From: Oopsacas minuta
Taxonomy: Eukaryota > Porifera > Hexactinellida > Lyssacinosida > Leucopsacidae
Reading direction: 5' to 3'
DNA length: 64,000 nucleotides
Assembly: GCA_024704765.1 (NCBI GenBank)
Contig: JAKMXF010000304.1
Coordinates: 173,834-237,833, forward strand
Shown here: positions 35,949 through 49,935 of the stretch, piece by piece
How the letters are laid out: each line of letters starts with the position of its first letter
Numbering within the stretch: position 1 is the first letter of the stretch
Made by a program: the position numbers and the translations under genes
Notes under the pieces: model-generated
The model's database searches: none
The model's input: the letters and a program-made list of their open reading frames with translations, nothing else
What the model was told of the DNA's origin: nothing

Positions 35949-36271
35949 ATCTTGACCCTCAATAATATCTCAAAAAGATTTGGCGAATTTAACTCAGGAT
36001 ATGCCTAGTCATGTTAATTTATGATACGAAATGATGGAGAAATTTGTGATAGTAATAAAAGTATCTGTCAAGTATTTCACTTGTTATAACAATCTATAAA
36101 TAATTGGACAGCACTTTTGTTCCACCCAATTTACTTTCTTAGATATATTTGTTCATTATTTATTATTGTTTCTAAGTGTTTATGGCAAAAGAAATTAAGC
36201 CCAGAATTCACCCCTTTATCAACGGAATGAGTTTGGACTAATTCCTACTTTCGAAGAGGGCTAAACTGGGC

Positions 36272-36826
36272 TTGAACTTATTCCTTTTGTCAAGAGCTTT
36301 AGCTTGTCATGAGATACCTGGAAAGTGGTTTACTATTCTTAACAACTATAAATCTTTCATCCCTTTTACTGTTTTATTTAGGGAGTTGAATGTTATTGAG
36401 ATAACTGTTGATCCATTTGATACCTCTAATATGCGTGAAGCATTGTTAAATGAGATAAGAAATACGAAAATTGATCATGCCGCCAGAGTAAAATCCATTG
36501 AAATGTCAAGAAAATTGTATTTTCGGAAGAAAGAATTTATTTATGACCCAATGAAGGCATTTACTAAGGATCTTCAAGTCCAGAGAACCTTTCTTAGGAA
36601 GACCAACAATCTGAGCGTGATAACCAATCGGAATAATGTAAATTATCACAAGTTGTTGGAAGATTATAAGAGGGAGAAATTTATTCGGCGATCAAATAGG
36701 AAGTTGATCCCAAATTCCAATCCATCTTTCATAAGTAATATTGATAATGTGGGGTTTACTTCAACTGGACTCTCTCCAAATGTGATGTCTAGTGTAACCA
36801 ATAGGTATGGCAACTATTTTATTTGA
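36272..36826 (+). CDS. Uncharacterised ORF, 184 codons
   Basis: One of the longer uninterrupted frames that is not an obvious transposase. It is rich in Lys, Arg and Asn, with a basic middle (ARVKSIEMSRKLYFRKKEF, then DYKREKFIRRSNRK) and a polar tail, and has no signal peptide. The frame opens at a non-ATG codon. An upstream ATG at 36182 (MAKEIKPRIHPFINGMSLD) is in the same frame but separated by a stop at about 36239, so it may be a decayed gene whose true start is broken. I do not recognise the family. A transposon accessory protein or a chance frame are both possible. Confidence 0.3.
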   Translation: MNLFLLSRALACHEIPGKWFTILNNYKSFIPFTVLFRELNVIEITVDPFDTSNMREALLNEIRNTKIDHAARVKSIEMSRKLYFRKKEFIYDPMKAFTKDLQVQRTFLRKTNNLSVITNRNNVNYHKLLEDYKREKFIRRSNRKLIPNSNPSFISNIDNVGFTSTGLSPNVMSSVTNRYGNYFI

Positions 36827-39800
36827 TCGTTTATTGATTTCAATACATTATATTTTGCCTCTACATTTCCTGATTGCTTATATTAACCATTGTTTTTAGT
36901 ATTATTCCTACATATTGAAATGATTCAACTAAAGAAATACCCTTTTTGTACATTTTTAGTCTTGAATTTGGAGATGTTTAATCAGTCATTATATGAGGAT
37001 TTCATTAGTTTCGTTAAGAACTAAAGAAATTCTGTACACTGCTCAATAGCAAATTTGGTGCCTGGAGCTAGTATATTTTTCCAGGGATATCAACTACGCT
37101 GATTCCTAAAATCACCTCTGATTCTCTCAATCATCACTGTTTATCAAATATTGTGATTTGAATCCTTACACAAATTCTAATAATACCGGAAAACCGATAC
37201 TATGCTTCTAGTAAGTATATATTTAACTATCTATTAAACCATATTCAAGTTTGTGACATCTGGTTAATTTACAGTGTTTGCTACGCAATTTGTCCTAAAT
37301 ATTCAAACTATTGGAATTTCCAATTTGTCTGAAATTGGCCCCACCTACAATAAGTCAATACTCAGCTTGAATGTCCTCATTCTTCTCACTGACTCTTATC
37401 CACCATTCAATATCTATGTATCTAACGACTTAGAACCATACTCTTTCATACTTATCATCTATACAGAAGCATTTCTCAGAATCTATGAAAATCATACCGA
37501 ACATGTAATGACGTCATAGATTTACAATTTTATATATTCTGAATCTAGGTCGTATCCAAGGATAATATCAGCACTTTATGGCCAAGATAATTTTATTATT
37601 CGCATCCTATAGAAATTGAAGCTCGTGAGTCAGAAATCCACAGATTGCCATCCAATATGATAATATTGTAGTATAAGTGAGGAAATAATGATTTCCAATG
37701 ATCTGACTAAAATGTTGAAACCACAGCAAATTTGCCATTTTACTGGACATCATCAATCTAAGAATTGTTTTCTTCATAACAAAATACAGATGAACTATTA
37801 GAGGCTAATTGATAAATATATGCCATTGTGGGGAATATGGAGATTTCAGGTGGGCGTATACCTATTGTGAGTGGCAGCTTTGTGTCCGACACCGTGGGAA
37901 TTCAAAGGAGTTCGATATCGTACTGGTCATCGTTTAGCAAAATGAACCAAATGAAGTGTACTTCATGAAAAGAATTTGTAATGATAGCACATATAGACAT
38001 CAATTATATAATTCATGCAGACATAGTATGAATCTCTATATGTATTGCATAATATTGCAAAATTTCAAATAAAAATACCTAAAAGATCAAGAGCTGATAG
38101 AAAGAAACTGTTTATATTTTCGGAATAGTGACACTCGAAAACCTCTAAAGGAATCTACTTTGTCTAGGCACCTAATTCCTAATTATTCACTTTTTCGACA
38201 TTTGATACTGCACACTAAGTTTATTTCCTCTACTATCAACCTACTATATCTCGAACACTGGGATAAATCAATAGTCGTGCTTGAATCTGTGTGCTAACAG
38301 GCAGTTGTTATAGGATAGTGTTCATAATCAAACCCATTAGTAACATTAGATGAAATACCAATTCGTTCGAGATATCGGGCATTGGAGATACATGATTTGC
38401 AATTCGAAACAACTTTATTGACTGCTTATCTGTCGAATATCTTATTCAAGCTCAAATATTGAGATCAGTAATGTTTATTTTTATGCAATAATATACATCA
38501 TTTATCCAAAATATATTTAAGGTATTCCTCAAAATATCAGAAATTCGTAATATTCAAGTTCGCACTTATGTAAACTAAACCGTCCAATTTATGCATATAT
38601 TCTTCTTCCACATGATCATTGCCTACATAATCTAGCCAAGGACTACTTCAATTCTTTGAAGGTTTTAGGCAATTCTATATCATGGATATCTTTTGGGCAT
38701 TTGTCTCCAATATATGTATGTGATTCAGTCAGTTTTGTATATATCGGCCACCAAAGGGACTCGCCTAAAGAGTACAGGTTGGTAGAATTTTTGGGTTTCT
38801 TGGCCGCTAACTGGAATATAGAAGTAGTCTTATGGATGATTGTGAACCACTCAACAGGGTAGTTGTGCTTATTTTCAGGGTTGTTTATTCGATTCTGTGC
38901 ACTAGATGTCCTGCTATTAGCTTGTCTTTAGTTTGTTTTCCTCTTCCTTTGGTTTGTCCTTGATTTCTCATGAGTGCATGGACGTGTTCATTAATCTTGT
39001 CCTCAAGTTAGCGGCATAGCCACGTCTTTGGTTATTGTAATCGCAGGTGGTACGTGGGGTTGTGCAGGTGATGCGAACAATGTTAAATTATATTAGGCTA
39101 TTATGTGATTATTTGTCAGGTAACTCAAAAAAGAGATTATCATTCATAGACTATCCTAAATCTAAAGTCTACTACCTGATAAGATCCAGAAATTCAATGT
39201 ATTTAATATCCAGTACCATTTATTCAGTATCAGAAGATATTATCAAGGACTGGTCTCAACTATGAGCGCATTGCCACTCCATCATTCTGTTGAAGACGCG
39301 CATCATCTGAACTTGTTCAAACTGACGTATGCTGAATTAGTTAAATGGCACTGAATATTAAATGTATTTCATTTTTGTATGGTTTCAGGTAGTAGTGTTT
39401 AGACTTAGGACAATCCTATCAAATAACAAATTTCTTTCTTGAGTTACTTAACGAATAATTACTTAATAGCTAAATATACTTCAAGCTGCTCGCACTACTT
39501 TCGCACCCGGTAAAGAGACTTGGCAACTCCAGTGTCTGTTAGATAACATCATTGAAGCTGAAGAAACACGCTTAATAGCCTCAAAAATGCGCCCTGGAAT
39601 TCGAGAATTCATGGTTGGGATGAGAAATTCATACTGAGAGAACTGTCAAAAACCTAAATAGTAAGTCCCAAGACCATGCAAGTAATTTCGGGAGAAATAG
39701 TTCTGAAGAATGTAATGGGATTTTGCTCAAAAATCCAAAAAAAATGGAAATATTTTGATGCTGTTCATCTCGCACATAAGCTCTAATCATCTTACACTTT

Positions 39801-40559
39801 CAACCTATGATAGCAATAGTTTGTAATCATCTTGTACACCTTTCAGCTCTATAACTATATGGTTGTGTATCTTTCCTAAATATTGTGCACATTCGAAGCA
39901 ATTTGTTTAGGCTCATTTTTTTTGGCCCATCCAGTATATGCTAAACTCTGTCATCAGTCTATTTTTGAGTGCGGTTAACGATACCTAAGCTAATACTTAG
40001 GTATCAATCTGATTGATTGGAATATTGTAAAAGTATATTGTGATTCCACTGCTTTTTGTCGACACAAGACATTAGTATATTATGAATTTCACGGGTCTAG
40101 AGGTGGCTTTAATCACTTTATATCACAGGACTAGATGGATTTAGGGGTACACATAAGATTCGGAACATTGTGATAATTGGTAGATGAAATATGGCAGATA
40201 TTCTGTAGATATCAGACAGAGTAATTTTTGGCCACCCCTTTTTAGAAATCAACAATTTTCTTCAACTCTTCATTTATAATTATTGTATTCTAATTTTGTT
40301 ACATTATTCAGCTAAATTGAATTGACCAATTTCTAGGCTAATGAAAACGATAATACCGATGATTTGACAAATATAACTGAATCGCTTTGTATGACATCTA
40401 AACTTATACAAATTGGCTGAATAACCTCAATAAGTTTGAAAGCCCCATTTTGAAACAAAACCTCATGGATGAGACTGTCTACTAAATGAGGAATTCTTTC
40501 GCTAGAAAACTCGGATATGTGGTGCTATTAGCAACAACACTTGAAAGAAGATTTTAAGC
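36827..40559. other. Non-coding stretch
   Basis: Short ORFs only. A 45-codon open patch at about 39495-39635 (FAPGKETWQLQCLLDNII) looks coding-like but has no identifiable relatives by eye. A weak MITE candidate is listed separately. Confidence 0.4.
38246..38376. repeat. Candidate short MITE
   Basis: TATATCTCGAAC on the left faces GTTCGAGATATC on the right. The arms are only about 11 bp and the similarity does not continue clearly inward. Confidence 0.3.
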
Positions 40560-41240
40560 TGAATTCCAGCGACCATCTGTCATCCTAGCCGTTTTCCGAG
40601 GGGGTCCACAATTTTGACAAAGCAATATCAAAGATGAGTACTGTCCAAAGAATCTCTATAGGAATTAATTCCGGATGTTAGCAGGCAATTCTATAGTACG
40701 AATCATCATTAACTTCTTATATGATTCAGAAACATTGGATTTGTGCATACTGGAGTTCCTTCCTGAAGCTTCCATCCATCAGGGTACAAAAGAGATGTTG
40801 TCTCAAGTAACACTTTATTGAGGGCATTACAATAGTACTATATAGAGTGAATATTATGTTTGAAAATCTTATCTAAGGTTGCTCAGCGGGCTGAAATTGT
40901 TTACCAAATGTGTACCTTAGGAATGTGCAGGGAATGTTCATTAAGGTTCATTTTCCTTTGTCAACCGCTGTGTTCTTCCCTTATGGAGCCAAATTGAGCT
41001 CTCATCTGTGAACTTTATATTATTCCATCGAATATTTACCTGTTTTGAGTCCATGCCACTCTCTTGAGCTCATTTACTGGAGTTATTCCAGGAAGCTCTG
41101 ATTGCTTTTTGAAATCGCCTAAATTCTTTACCGTTTGCCTAATTATTTCATGGGAGACATGTACTCCCGCTCTAACTTGAATCGACTCTTCCTTGTCCTC
41201 AGAGATATTCTGGATTGTTCCTCAGCATCATATTTAGACT
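40560..41240 (-). pseudogene. Tc1-like transposase relic
   Basis: Minus-strand fragments in order: NIKFTDESSIWLHKGR (first catalytic Asp region), an AHS...KVHIW stretch with shifts, LYPDGWKLQEGTPVCTN (corresponding to the second Asp region, with the Asp not intact) and a PAN...PIEILWTVL remnant of the Glu region near 40620-40690. Many stops and frameshifts. No terminal repeats recognised. It lies about 300 bp from the mariner element at 41536. Confidence 0.55.
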
Positions 41241-41535
41241 AACTTCATATTATTCCACCTACATTTTTATGAGTTAAAGACTCGTCGGATTATAATTAAG
41301 CTCGCACATAATATAGGGACTTTAATGTAACTTGACAACGTTGAGCTATCTATTCACATGAATGTCCTCGGGTCTGAAGGTAGTTAGAAATCTTTTCTCT
41401 CCGAATTTGTAGCATTAAGTATAATATGGAATCTAAATATAACATTTATTGATAAATTTCATAGAAGGTATCGAATATCAGAATATCCAGAGGTTACTAA
41501 GATATAAAAGATTTATAGTATCTGCTATAGAAATG

Positions 41536-42799
41536 CTTGGTGAGACACAAAAGTAATGAGACTCTATTTCTAGGTGATTATTTAGGAGAGTTTAATAAGT
41601 TACCATATTAGATTTATGAAACGTAATCCCACATACACTCAATCACAGACTTACAATTCCTATAAAATCTTTGAATTTCCAGTCGGAAACTTTCTGGCAG
41701 CAGCTGTCTCATGAAAGCAGCGTTTTCTCTTGGATTTCTTTTGCACTAGAATATTCATCTTGCCGTAGATGCTTATTAATGTCCTTGAAACCTACCTATC
41801 GCACTGATTCCAGTCTGGACTGTATAGCGATTGTTTAATTAACATCATATCCCTCCTTGTAAGGTATTCCATTGTCGCTCTAGCAGTGGGGGGTCTAGCG
41901 TTGTCACATTGCCACCATAATCCACAAAGTTTTGTTGGATTTGAGTGAGGTTTACGCCATCGTTCTCCTGTGAATTGAATAAAGTCAGTATATACCTCTG
42001 CATTTATTGTCCCATTGGTGGTTTAATGCCTTCCGATTTGTCATTTGAGGTCGGACAACTCGAAACGCTTCTGGCTAGCAATGCTTTGTTCCCTGCCTTT
42101 ATTAGATGAGGATCAAAGAACACCAAATTCTTGTCCTCAGTAGCCCAACACCTCAAGTTTGGCCATTGAGTATTTATAAATTATCTCGACGATTTCTTGA
42201 GCACAGACCACTCTAGAGTCCATGTTAGCCTTAGAAAGCAGGTGTGGGGTCCAGACAGAGCAGACCTTTCTCAACCCCAGTACCTCAACTGAGATGCGTC
42301 TAATCGATTCTCTACTAATCTCAGTTGCATCAGCTAGTATTCGAACTGACTGTTTAGGTTCAGCTTCAATTGACGAATTTGATGAATAAGGACGTCGTCT
42401 GTCGAGGAAGGAGGGCGGCCCACTTTGGGATCGTCCTTTAACGAAAGTCTCTCCTCATTAAACCTTTGATACCATCTAAATACAGTCGCTTGTGACAGGG
42501 ATTCATCGAGTTTTGATTCCAGAAGTTGATCATGAATTCTGACGGGATTTTACCCCTCCTAAACTCGATAAATATGTGAGCCCTTAAATGTTCTTTGTCA
42601 AAATTCATCAACACTGCAGGAGTATATTCTCTATGAGCAAATATAGTGAATTACGAGAAAAGAAATGATAATAATTGTGTATAAACCGAATTAGGCATAA
42701 TATATGGTGTAGTATTAACAGTTATGTGGAGATGACATATATTATTGTGATTATGTTCAAGTTACACATCGAATCTCATTACTTATGTGTCTCACCAAG
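41536..42799. mobile_element. mariner element, 1264 bp
   Basis: Terminal repeats CTTGGTGAGACACAAAAGTA (left) and CTTGGTGAGACACATAAGTA (right, reverse-complemented), continuing ATGAGA. TA follows the right end; the left TA is lost. The size is that of a complete mariner element. Confidence 0.85.
41614..42608 (-). pseudogene. mariner transposase (DD34D type), decayed
   Basis: From the ATG at 42608 (MNFDKEHLRAHIFIEF) the frame gives an HTH ending FRWYQRFNEERLSLKDDP and the linker VGRPPSS. Then come WATEDKNLVFFDP (first Asp), WWQCDNARPPTA (second Asp) and YSPDWNQCDR (third Asp), ending ECMWDYVS at 41614. There are 34 residues between the second and third Asp, the mariner DD34D spacing. At least five frameshifts or stops break it. 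The length of about 330 codons is close to intact mariner transposases. Confidence 0.8.
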
Positions 42800-45453
42800 T
42801 ATATCTATCATTAGATAATTATTTCAACATATAGAAGGAGCATTATTTCTACTAAACAAGTATCTACGCGAAATATGGGTTTATATTAAAAGAATAAATA
42901 CTGTAAATATTTTCTTGACAGGCTGTAGTTACAATCATATTACAAGTGAAAACATTGTATGTTTCCCATTTATCAAATCAATCTGATCGTTTTCGTTAGT
43001 TAGATTACTAAGAGTAGTTAAGCTAGGGTAAACATAGATGGGATTAAAGAAGAAACATTATGAAATTAATTAGTCACAAATATATTTAAATAGACACACT
43101 TGAGATTCAAAAATACGACTAAGCGTACAAATTATGACAGAAGCATTTAGCGTAGGCTAAACGCGTTTAACCAAAAAAGGCATTTTGCCCTGTAACATCC
43201 CCATTTATAGCATATACAAAGCTTCAGACGTAATCCTTTTGATGCATTAGAATATGTAATGAGAAATTGGAATGTGACAATTTTTCATTGACTAGGTAGG
43301 ACAGAGATTGCCATCGAACTCTCTACAATAGCATTGGCGTCACGTTGGATACTTAAGGGGTCTGGTCCCCCAGGTTTAGAGGGGGAGACTTCTTTCTTTG
43401 CGAAATTTACATAAAGTTGGAGCTATTTCACCCTATTTATACCGCTAGCCCGCTTCGCTTACTAGGACGATAGGCGTAGGCGATAGGTGGTCATATATAT
43501 ATAACTTTGGTCCTTGGATTTAGCTAATTTTCTAAGTGTTGTAATGGTTCTGCGAACGCAAATACTTAGCAATACGTGTTACCAATTCAAGTATAGCGGG
43601 ACTATATAACTGTATTATCTATGGGACATCTGAATTGCATTAAATTGTTATCTGATTTATAATAGAGCAGTGAGGTAGCGATGGTAAATTGATCATGGTA
43701 ATCCCTCTCAAGCATTTAAAATTTCTCATTAAGTACGATATATGGAATAATTTAAATTTTTGGAATGTCATGATAACGCAAGGATTCAATGAAGAGTTGG
43801 CATTTGGTAAATTAATGAAATCAGTACATTAGGCATTTTAGGGAAACCAGTGATTCCACCATATACTCTCTATAATGTAACTTGGTTGAGCAGTGGTAAA
43901 TAAAGTGAATTTCCTCAAAACAATATGTGACACTTCCCAAATATCAAAATGTATTATAAGAGTATGGGAAGAATGTATCAATTTAGATCAATTTCGCAAA
44001 TATGGCATAATAAGTAAAATAAAAACTTTTTTCGAAATGTTGGCACATTTCAAAAATTTGTACTTTCTGTACTGACGAAATGTATTTATACGATTACGTA
44101 TTTTATGCAGTTGGCTCGCATTTGAATAAGTACAATTCATGTGTCTAGTACAACTGGATGTCAACATTCTAAAATATTAACATATATGCCGAGGTACAAG
44201 TGTCGCAAAAATTACATTCCACAAATACATTCAGTAACCGTTATGACTGTTAGAGTTCCAAATATGACTTCTTTTGCCATAACATATAGTTTCAATGTAT
44301 AGCATTAACGGATTAGGGATATATTAATAAACATAAGCATAAAACACTCTTTTTGGCATAAACTAATTCAGTGGTTCCAAATAGGGGCATACTGGACGGG
44401 CCAGTATCCAGGGGCATGAGCTGGGGGCGTTTAACTCCCCCTGGAGAGTTGTATGTTAATTTCTTCATTAACTTTTGTAGTTCTCAAGGTTGAAACCGCT
44501 CGAACTGTATATCAGTAATCATGAATAGCAGCCTAAGCGAATCCTGATAATAATCGGTTAGATTCAGCGAATACCACTGAAAATATTTCGTTTCAACCAA
44601 CCAAATACCAAATACTGAGCTAATCTGTACAATTTAATGACAATTATAATTCTAGTGTGGTGTGTAAATTAGTTAATCCATTGATGCTATAAATTTTTTC
44701 TTCCTCGCTAAGCTCCCTCTTAGCATTATAGTTGCAACGATTTTAAATAACATTCATGTCTCTAGTACTCTGAATTAATTCGTGTGCAGTTGTACAAGAT
44801 GCCAAAATTTCATTCCGTTAGTAACTTCGATCTCTAATACTAGGATATAATTTGAATTGAAGTATTTGAGATAACTACATCTCACACAGTCCTACATACT
44901 AGCACCTTCTTGCCAAGGCTCTGGCACGGGATCTATTGCAGTCTATGGTAGGGGATCGACAGATGTCTGAAAATGTTTAAATTTGGATGGGGTTACATGA
45001 TGAACAAGGTTGGGAACCGTTGAGCTAATTGTAAAGTAAATTCGTGGATTCAAGAACTCATTAAATGTAAATATTTGAAAACATTAGAGAGTACACACAC
45101 TAAATGTTCAAATGGTCAGGGGTGATCATTTTTTGCAGCCAGGTCAATTAATTATACACTAATTATATTCCTATTTTGAAAAGATTTTTAATTGATACAG
45201 AATTTGAATACAATCAACAATGGATTAAATTTCATTACTTGTAATGTCATGTGAGTAAAATTATTTATTTATGAGAAGCTTTTGCTTTGTTCTAGTAAGT
45301 CTTTCACAGTTTTATACTAAATATCCTTTCTTCAGCGATTCAGTTCGACTCATGTAGTCCCTAAATTCATTCTCTCAAGAATTCAGCAATCTGAAGTCAC
45401 CCCAAGTTTGAGAGTACAAAAGGGTATCCTTCAAGATGAAATCAATAAATTAT
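42800..45453. other. Non-coding stretch
   Basis: No gene recognised. Short G/C-rich islands at 43355-43400 and 44380-44450 (GGGG and CCCC runs in inverted order) stand out from the AT-rich surroundings and resemble MITE ends, but I could not pair them. Confidence 0.4.
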
Positions 45454-46003
45454 TCAAGCAACTCCAGCACAACAGACACAACTACAACCCTTGTGGAGAA
45501 GTCTTGTTTTATCAGGTGGCATAGGCGGAGGTATAAATTCCTCATCATCTTGATCTAACATAGCATATTCAACAGTATCGTCATCAAAGGAAACTTTCTT
45601 AGGCTTAGGTACTTCGAATTCTGTAGAATGCTCAACAGGACGAATCGTAGATTGAAGATTGGGATAACATATATTATTTTTGGTCTTAGAAGTGATTCCT
45701 TTTATATCAGTCAAATAGAAATAACAATCAGTATAATGATCTCTTGGTTCCCTCCATATCATGGGAATAGCAAATTGCATTGAAGTACATGAGCCATTTA
45801 GCCATTTACTAAGTCCTTTTGCACATTTTGAGCAACAAAAATGAGGTGCCCAAGGCTTATCTTGATCACCAATCTTGCAACCGAAATATTGCTCATATCC
45901 TTTGTGTACAAGGGGGAGACATGTCTCTCCGCTGAAATTTTGTATTAAATTCTCCACAAATATAACAGAAAGAATAGGTTGGGTTTGAACATCGACGAGA
46001 CAT
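45454..46003 (-). pseudogene. CYICG-type cysteine-rich family gene, one frameshift
   Basis: The ATG at 46003 gives MSRRCSNPTYSFCYICGEF and NTKFQRRDMSP. A one-base shift in a run of five C (near 45911-45915) joins it to LVHKGYEQYFGCKIGDQDKP, WAPHFCCSKC, PMIWREPRDHYTDCYFYL and YPNLQSTIRPVEH. This is the full family block order, about 183 codons without an intron. Paired cysteines (CYIC, CSKC) suggest a zinc-binding domain; the second Cys of the usual CYFC is Tyr here. The C-terminus is acidic (FDDDTVEYAMLDQDDEEF) and ends with CSCVCC. Function unknown. The single homopolymer indel leaves it open whether the gene is dead or mis-sequenced. A more broken relative is at 1-426. Confidence 0.7.
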
Positions 46004-46523
46004 TATTGAAAAGAAATAAATACAAACACAATCAGATAATCTCCTCTTGAAAGAGCAAGTAATATTCTATATATTTTAAGAAAATTTGAATTGTTAGACA
46101 ATATATGCGGAAGGTATTAATACATATACAATTATACATTCTATAGAGATCTATGGAAAAATGATTTTGGAAATTTCTGAATTTTACAAATCTCTGCCTG
46201 ATAGAGAAAAACTGATTGGATATTTGGAATCAGGGTACTTGAATACATAAGAAACATTATCGTGTATTCCAGAAGCAAAAAATGATGAAAATTTGTTGGA
46301 CAGTGTAATTTATTGTTAGATAAATATTTCTAGTCAATGGTAATCCTATTGCTAATTGAAAAAAGAAGTAATTGATTGTTGCTTAAGTGATCTTTCAGCA
46401 TTTAGGTGAATTTTGTCAGCACATTCATCAAATCAGTTCTTTGGGCCATAAAATAATAATATAATCTAAATTATAACAAACCTAATCAAATTTTTGATGA
46501 ATATATTGACTTCAAAAAAAGAT

Positions 46524-46668
46524 AATGGTCCGATTAACCGATGTTTTGGTCTGATTAACCGAAAAATGTTAAATATCAATCCTGGATTAGATTCCCTCCA
46601 GGAGAAAATGGTCCGATTAACCGAATTGTCCGATTAACCAGTGGTCTGATTAACCGGAGTCGACTGTG
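46524..46668. repeat. End of a pogo-like element with repeated GGTCCGATTAACCG units
   Basis: GTCCGATTAACC or GTCTGATTAACC occurs five times, and the block ends GGAGTCGACTGTG next to TA. Reverse-complemented, it begins CACAGTCGACTCCGGTTAAT, like Tigger/pogo ends. No matching opposite end was found in the window. Confidence 0.5.
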
Positions 46669-48639
46669 TATACATATCCTATTCATTATATCATTTTCAT
46701 AGCAACAATTTTGTTGTTAGAATATTGACAAAAATAATTTCACTCTATATATATGATTTGAGGATTCAATTACATTGTGGTAAATTCTATTGCACTTTGA
46801 TAATGGGATGTGGCATGATGTGATTGAATTACCCACGATTGGAAAAGTATAAATACCAACATCATACAGTCAAGGGACAAAAGTATTCGACCACACAAAT
46901 ATATTGTCACAAATTGTATACTCTTTCTCGCTCCTATATATTGTGTAGTCTATATTCATAGCTGCAATCTAGTAATTTGCATAGAAGAACATGTTTTTGA
47001 AGTATTTCAAAAAAATATTTTCGATTTATACTTTTTGAAGGTGTTAATTATTAATAATTATTAGATAATTCTTGATAATCAAAATATGTGGTAATTCAAA
47101 GCCTATTAAGAATCTATAATTTCTGACTTGATATTTGAATTGTACGTAGGCGAGTTACCCCAGATTGAAATAAGGTAATTCATGGTCGTATTGTATGGAA
47201 ATGGGGTATATCATAGATAAATGATTGAGATAGCCCTTTATGGACCTACTTTCCATTTTTATCCTTTGTCTAACAATCCAGCAGTTCTGAGGTACTAAAG
47301 TGAGGATTTATGGTCATTACGTAATTGTATCGTCATATTTGACACTTTCTTTACATCATTGAACCAAAGAAATACGTGTCCTGTACAAATATATAGAGTT
47401 ACAAAGATCTCTAACCATCAGCCTTTGTTGGCGTTGTAAAACGTCACTAAATTCGAGTATTATTGATGAATACAATTTGTTCTCTGATATTCTTTGTTCA
47501 CCCAATGACGTAAGCCATTGGAACAACTAGAACAAATCACAAATATGCCACGATTTCCTGATCACCTAACTGACAATCAAAATATTGGCTATATACCTTC
47601 TTGAGTTAATTTGCGATTATAGTCTTTGCGATATTAAACAAAATGAACCACAACCATAAACAAGCTGCCTGGTGAGTGTATACATAAACGATGGATTCTG
47701 CGAATTAAGTAAAATTCAATTAAAGATAATCAAGAAAGCTATAAATTAGGAATCAATAGTATACTTATTCAAAAATCTACAAAGAGTTGTAAACCTTAAT
47801 TCTTCGAACTTATTAAACTAGTAATTTATATAGAGAAATTTAGAAAGTTGTAAATATAGGAAATCTAGAATAATATAAACAAATGGAGAAGAGATTCGGA
47901 ATCAGGACTGAAAAATGACACCTGAATCAACGTATATCATCTGTAATGAAAAATGGTTGTGACCTGTATATTTCCTGAAAATAGGGTTGGGAAAGTTGAA
48001 AAACCTTGTCATAAATTAATCGGAAATCGATTCCCCTATCAGTGATTATAGAAATGTATCTTAAAATCAATCCACCTAGGAAAACAACTTGGCAACTAAT
48101 ATAAATTTATTTGCGGTAGCATATTTTTGGGTTCAGATATTAGGACTTTTAGTTCAATTTTCAGGTCGACTCTAAACCGATCGATTAAAATAACATGTAC
48201 AGTCGAAATTGTTTTCTTGAACCCGGTTTTTCTCGATAAATTTCATTCTAAGTGTATTCATTTCCTTCTGGTTTTCTTACTATCTGTCTTTTTTCTTTAC
48301 TCCCTTGGAAAGAAATCTAAAAGAAATATCGGTTACTATTCTACCACAATTGCATATATTATGGGGATTAGAATATGAGAATCAGATAGAATATATGTCT
48401 TGACCTTAACCTACTAAAGATAAAGGCTAGCACTCAGTCAATTTTCACTAGAGATAGTATTTTGATCGGAAATTCTATAATCGTCAAAATATCAAACTAC
48501 ATTTTCACCCGAATATATGTATTAATGATATGCAAGAATTCACAAAAGCCAGATTTGTGAAGATTTACAAATCAAAGTGACGTCGTCTACTAGTGTAATT
48601 GGTAAATATGTATAACAAATGTTCCATCTTTGAAACCAG
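46669..48639. other. Non-coding stretch
   Basis: AT-rich, no supported gene; the 83-codon ORF at 48127-48378 is hydrophobic and unremarkable. Confidence 0.45.
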
Positions 48640-49190
48640 TAGAACGTTAATCATTAATCTATGTTCAAAACCTTCAAATTCCAAATGATTTAAACCATTT
48701 CTGTGCCAAATGTAAACAAATTGACATGATAAAAGTTGGTATTTTCGGGCTGTCACACAGACCATGGATGTCATTTGTGCTTATTAATATCCTCATATAA
48801 CACGATAATTGTTACGATGGTGTTCAATTCAACATAGCCAATATATAGTGTACATCTGACTTCCCATATCCTGGTAATACCTTTTGATATAATATCTCTT
48901 CCCAATCTGACGTTATCATGAATATGCCCATATATGGTCATTTTTTAAGTTTGCGCAATAACTTTAGGGATATCAAATTATAATATTTTACAAGGTTAGG
49001 GTTGGGTGTATACCATATATTAGCTATCCTTGTTTGACCATAAATTCTGCGATTATCCAGTTATAAGTGGATATTAACAAAATACGTGCAATCCATTGTC
49101 TGTGCAAAACTCAGAAACGATGGAACTTTATCGTGACAATGTTCTGCATGGTTTAAAATATTGAGCATATTTGATGCATATTTACCAATT
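48640..49190. repeat. Dispersed repeat, related to 13134-13700
   Basis: Diverged direct copy of 13134-13700, sharing ATTAATCTAT, CCAAATGAT, TGGGTGTATAC, GCTATCCT and GCGATTAT/ACGATTAT in order. Confidence 0.5.
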
Positions 49191-49935
49191 CTGCTAACAG
49201 ATGCCCTGATTTCGCTTTGAAATTTTCAATAATGTGGCTTTTAAAATACATTAGCGCACTACGCTTGCTAGGTCGCTACGCGACAGCTTAGTGCTCCAAG
49301 TTAGCTCAAGTATTAAACAGCAAAAATTTTTATTTTGTTATTGGTCGCTTCGCGGCAGAAAATACACAGCATTACTTCCTAGAATTCACAACACATTAAA
49401 AATTTCGATTACCTTATCATGGTCCATCCAAGTTGCATTCAATAGCCTTCTGTAGTGACACTGTAGACGCTATCGCTTTTGGTCAGTAATCTCAGTACTT
49501 TATGACTCGAATATCCAGAAATTATGAATTTTTTCAATTTTTGAAGATTATGATTATAATGACGTAAAAATCTCGTGATAAGATACATTTGGTCAGAATT
49601 ATAATGTCAGGACATTTGTCATATTGAATGTTACCTGTGCTTTAATTTCAAATTTCTATCAAGTATATTGGCTAATCAGTGGTTAACAATGTGATTTTTC
49701 GGCAATCAAAAAGGTGAAAATGACATCATAAATTCCCCCAAGACTCGACGCTAACCTGAAGCACTAGGGTGTCGCTAGTTGGATATACACGTGGAACAAA
49801 TGTTCCCCTTCAATATTCATGACCCTAAATGAATCCAGATTGCTGAGGTTTCTCCCTGGTTCGTTGAACAGATTCCAGGGGTAATTGTGTGCGGATAGTC
49901 TGATTTGGAGAATATACGAGATTTATCTAATGGGT
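49191..49935. other. Non-coding stretch with GC-rich motif
   Basis: GGTCGCTACGCGACAG at about 49283 and GGTCGCTTCGCGGCAG at about 49344 form two similar imperfect palindromes about 60 bp apart. No gene. Confidence 0.45.

Noticed and set aside
38742-39265. Two ORFs (68 and 72 codons) as possible small genes
   Set aside because: No motifs, no splice context and composition like the surroundings.
44380-44460. G/C-rich palindromic patch as a transposon end
   Set aside because: No partner end or target duplication could be found.
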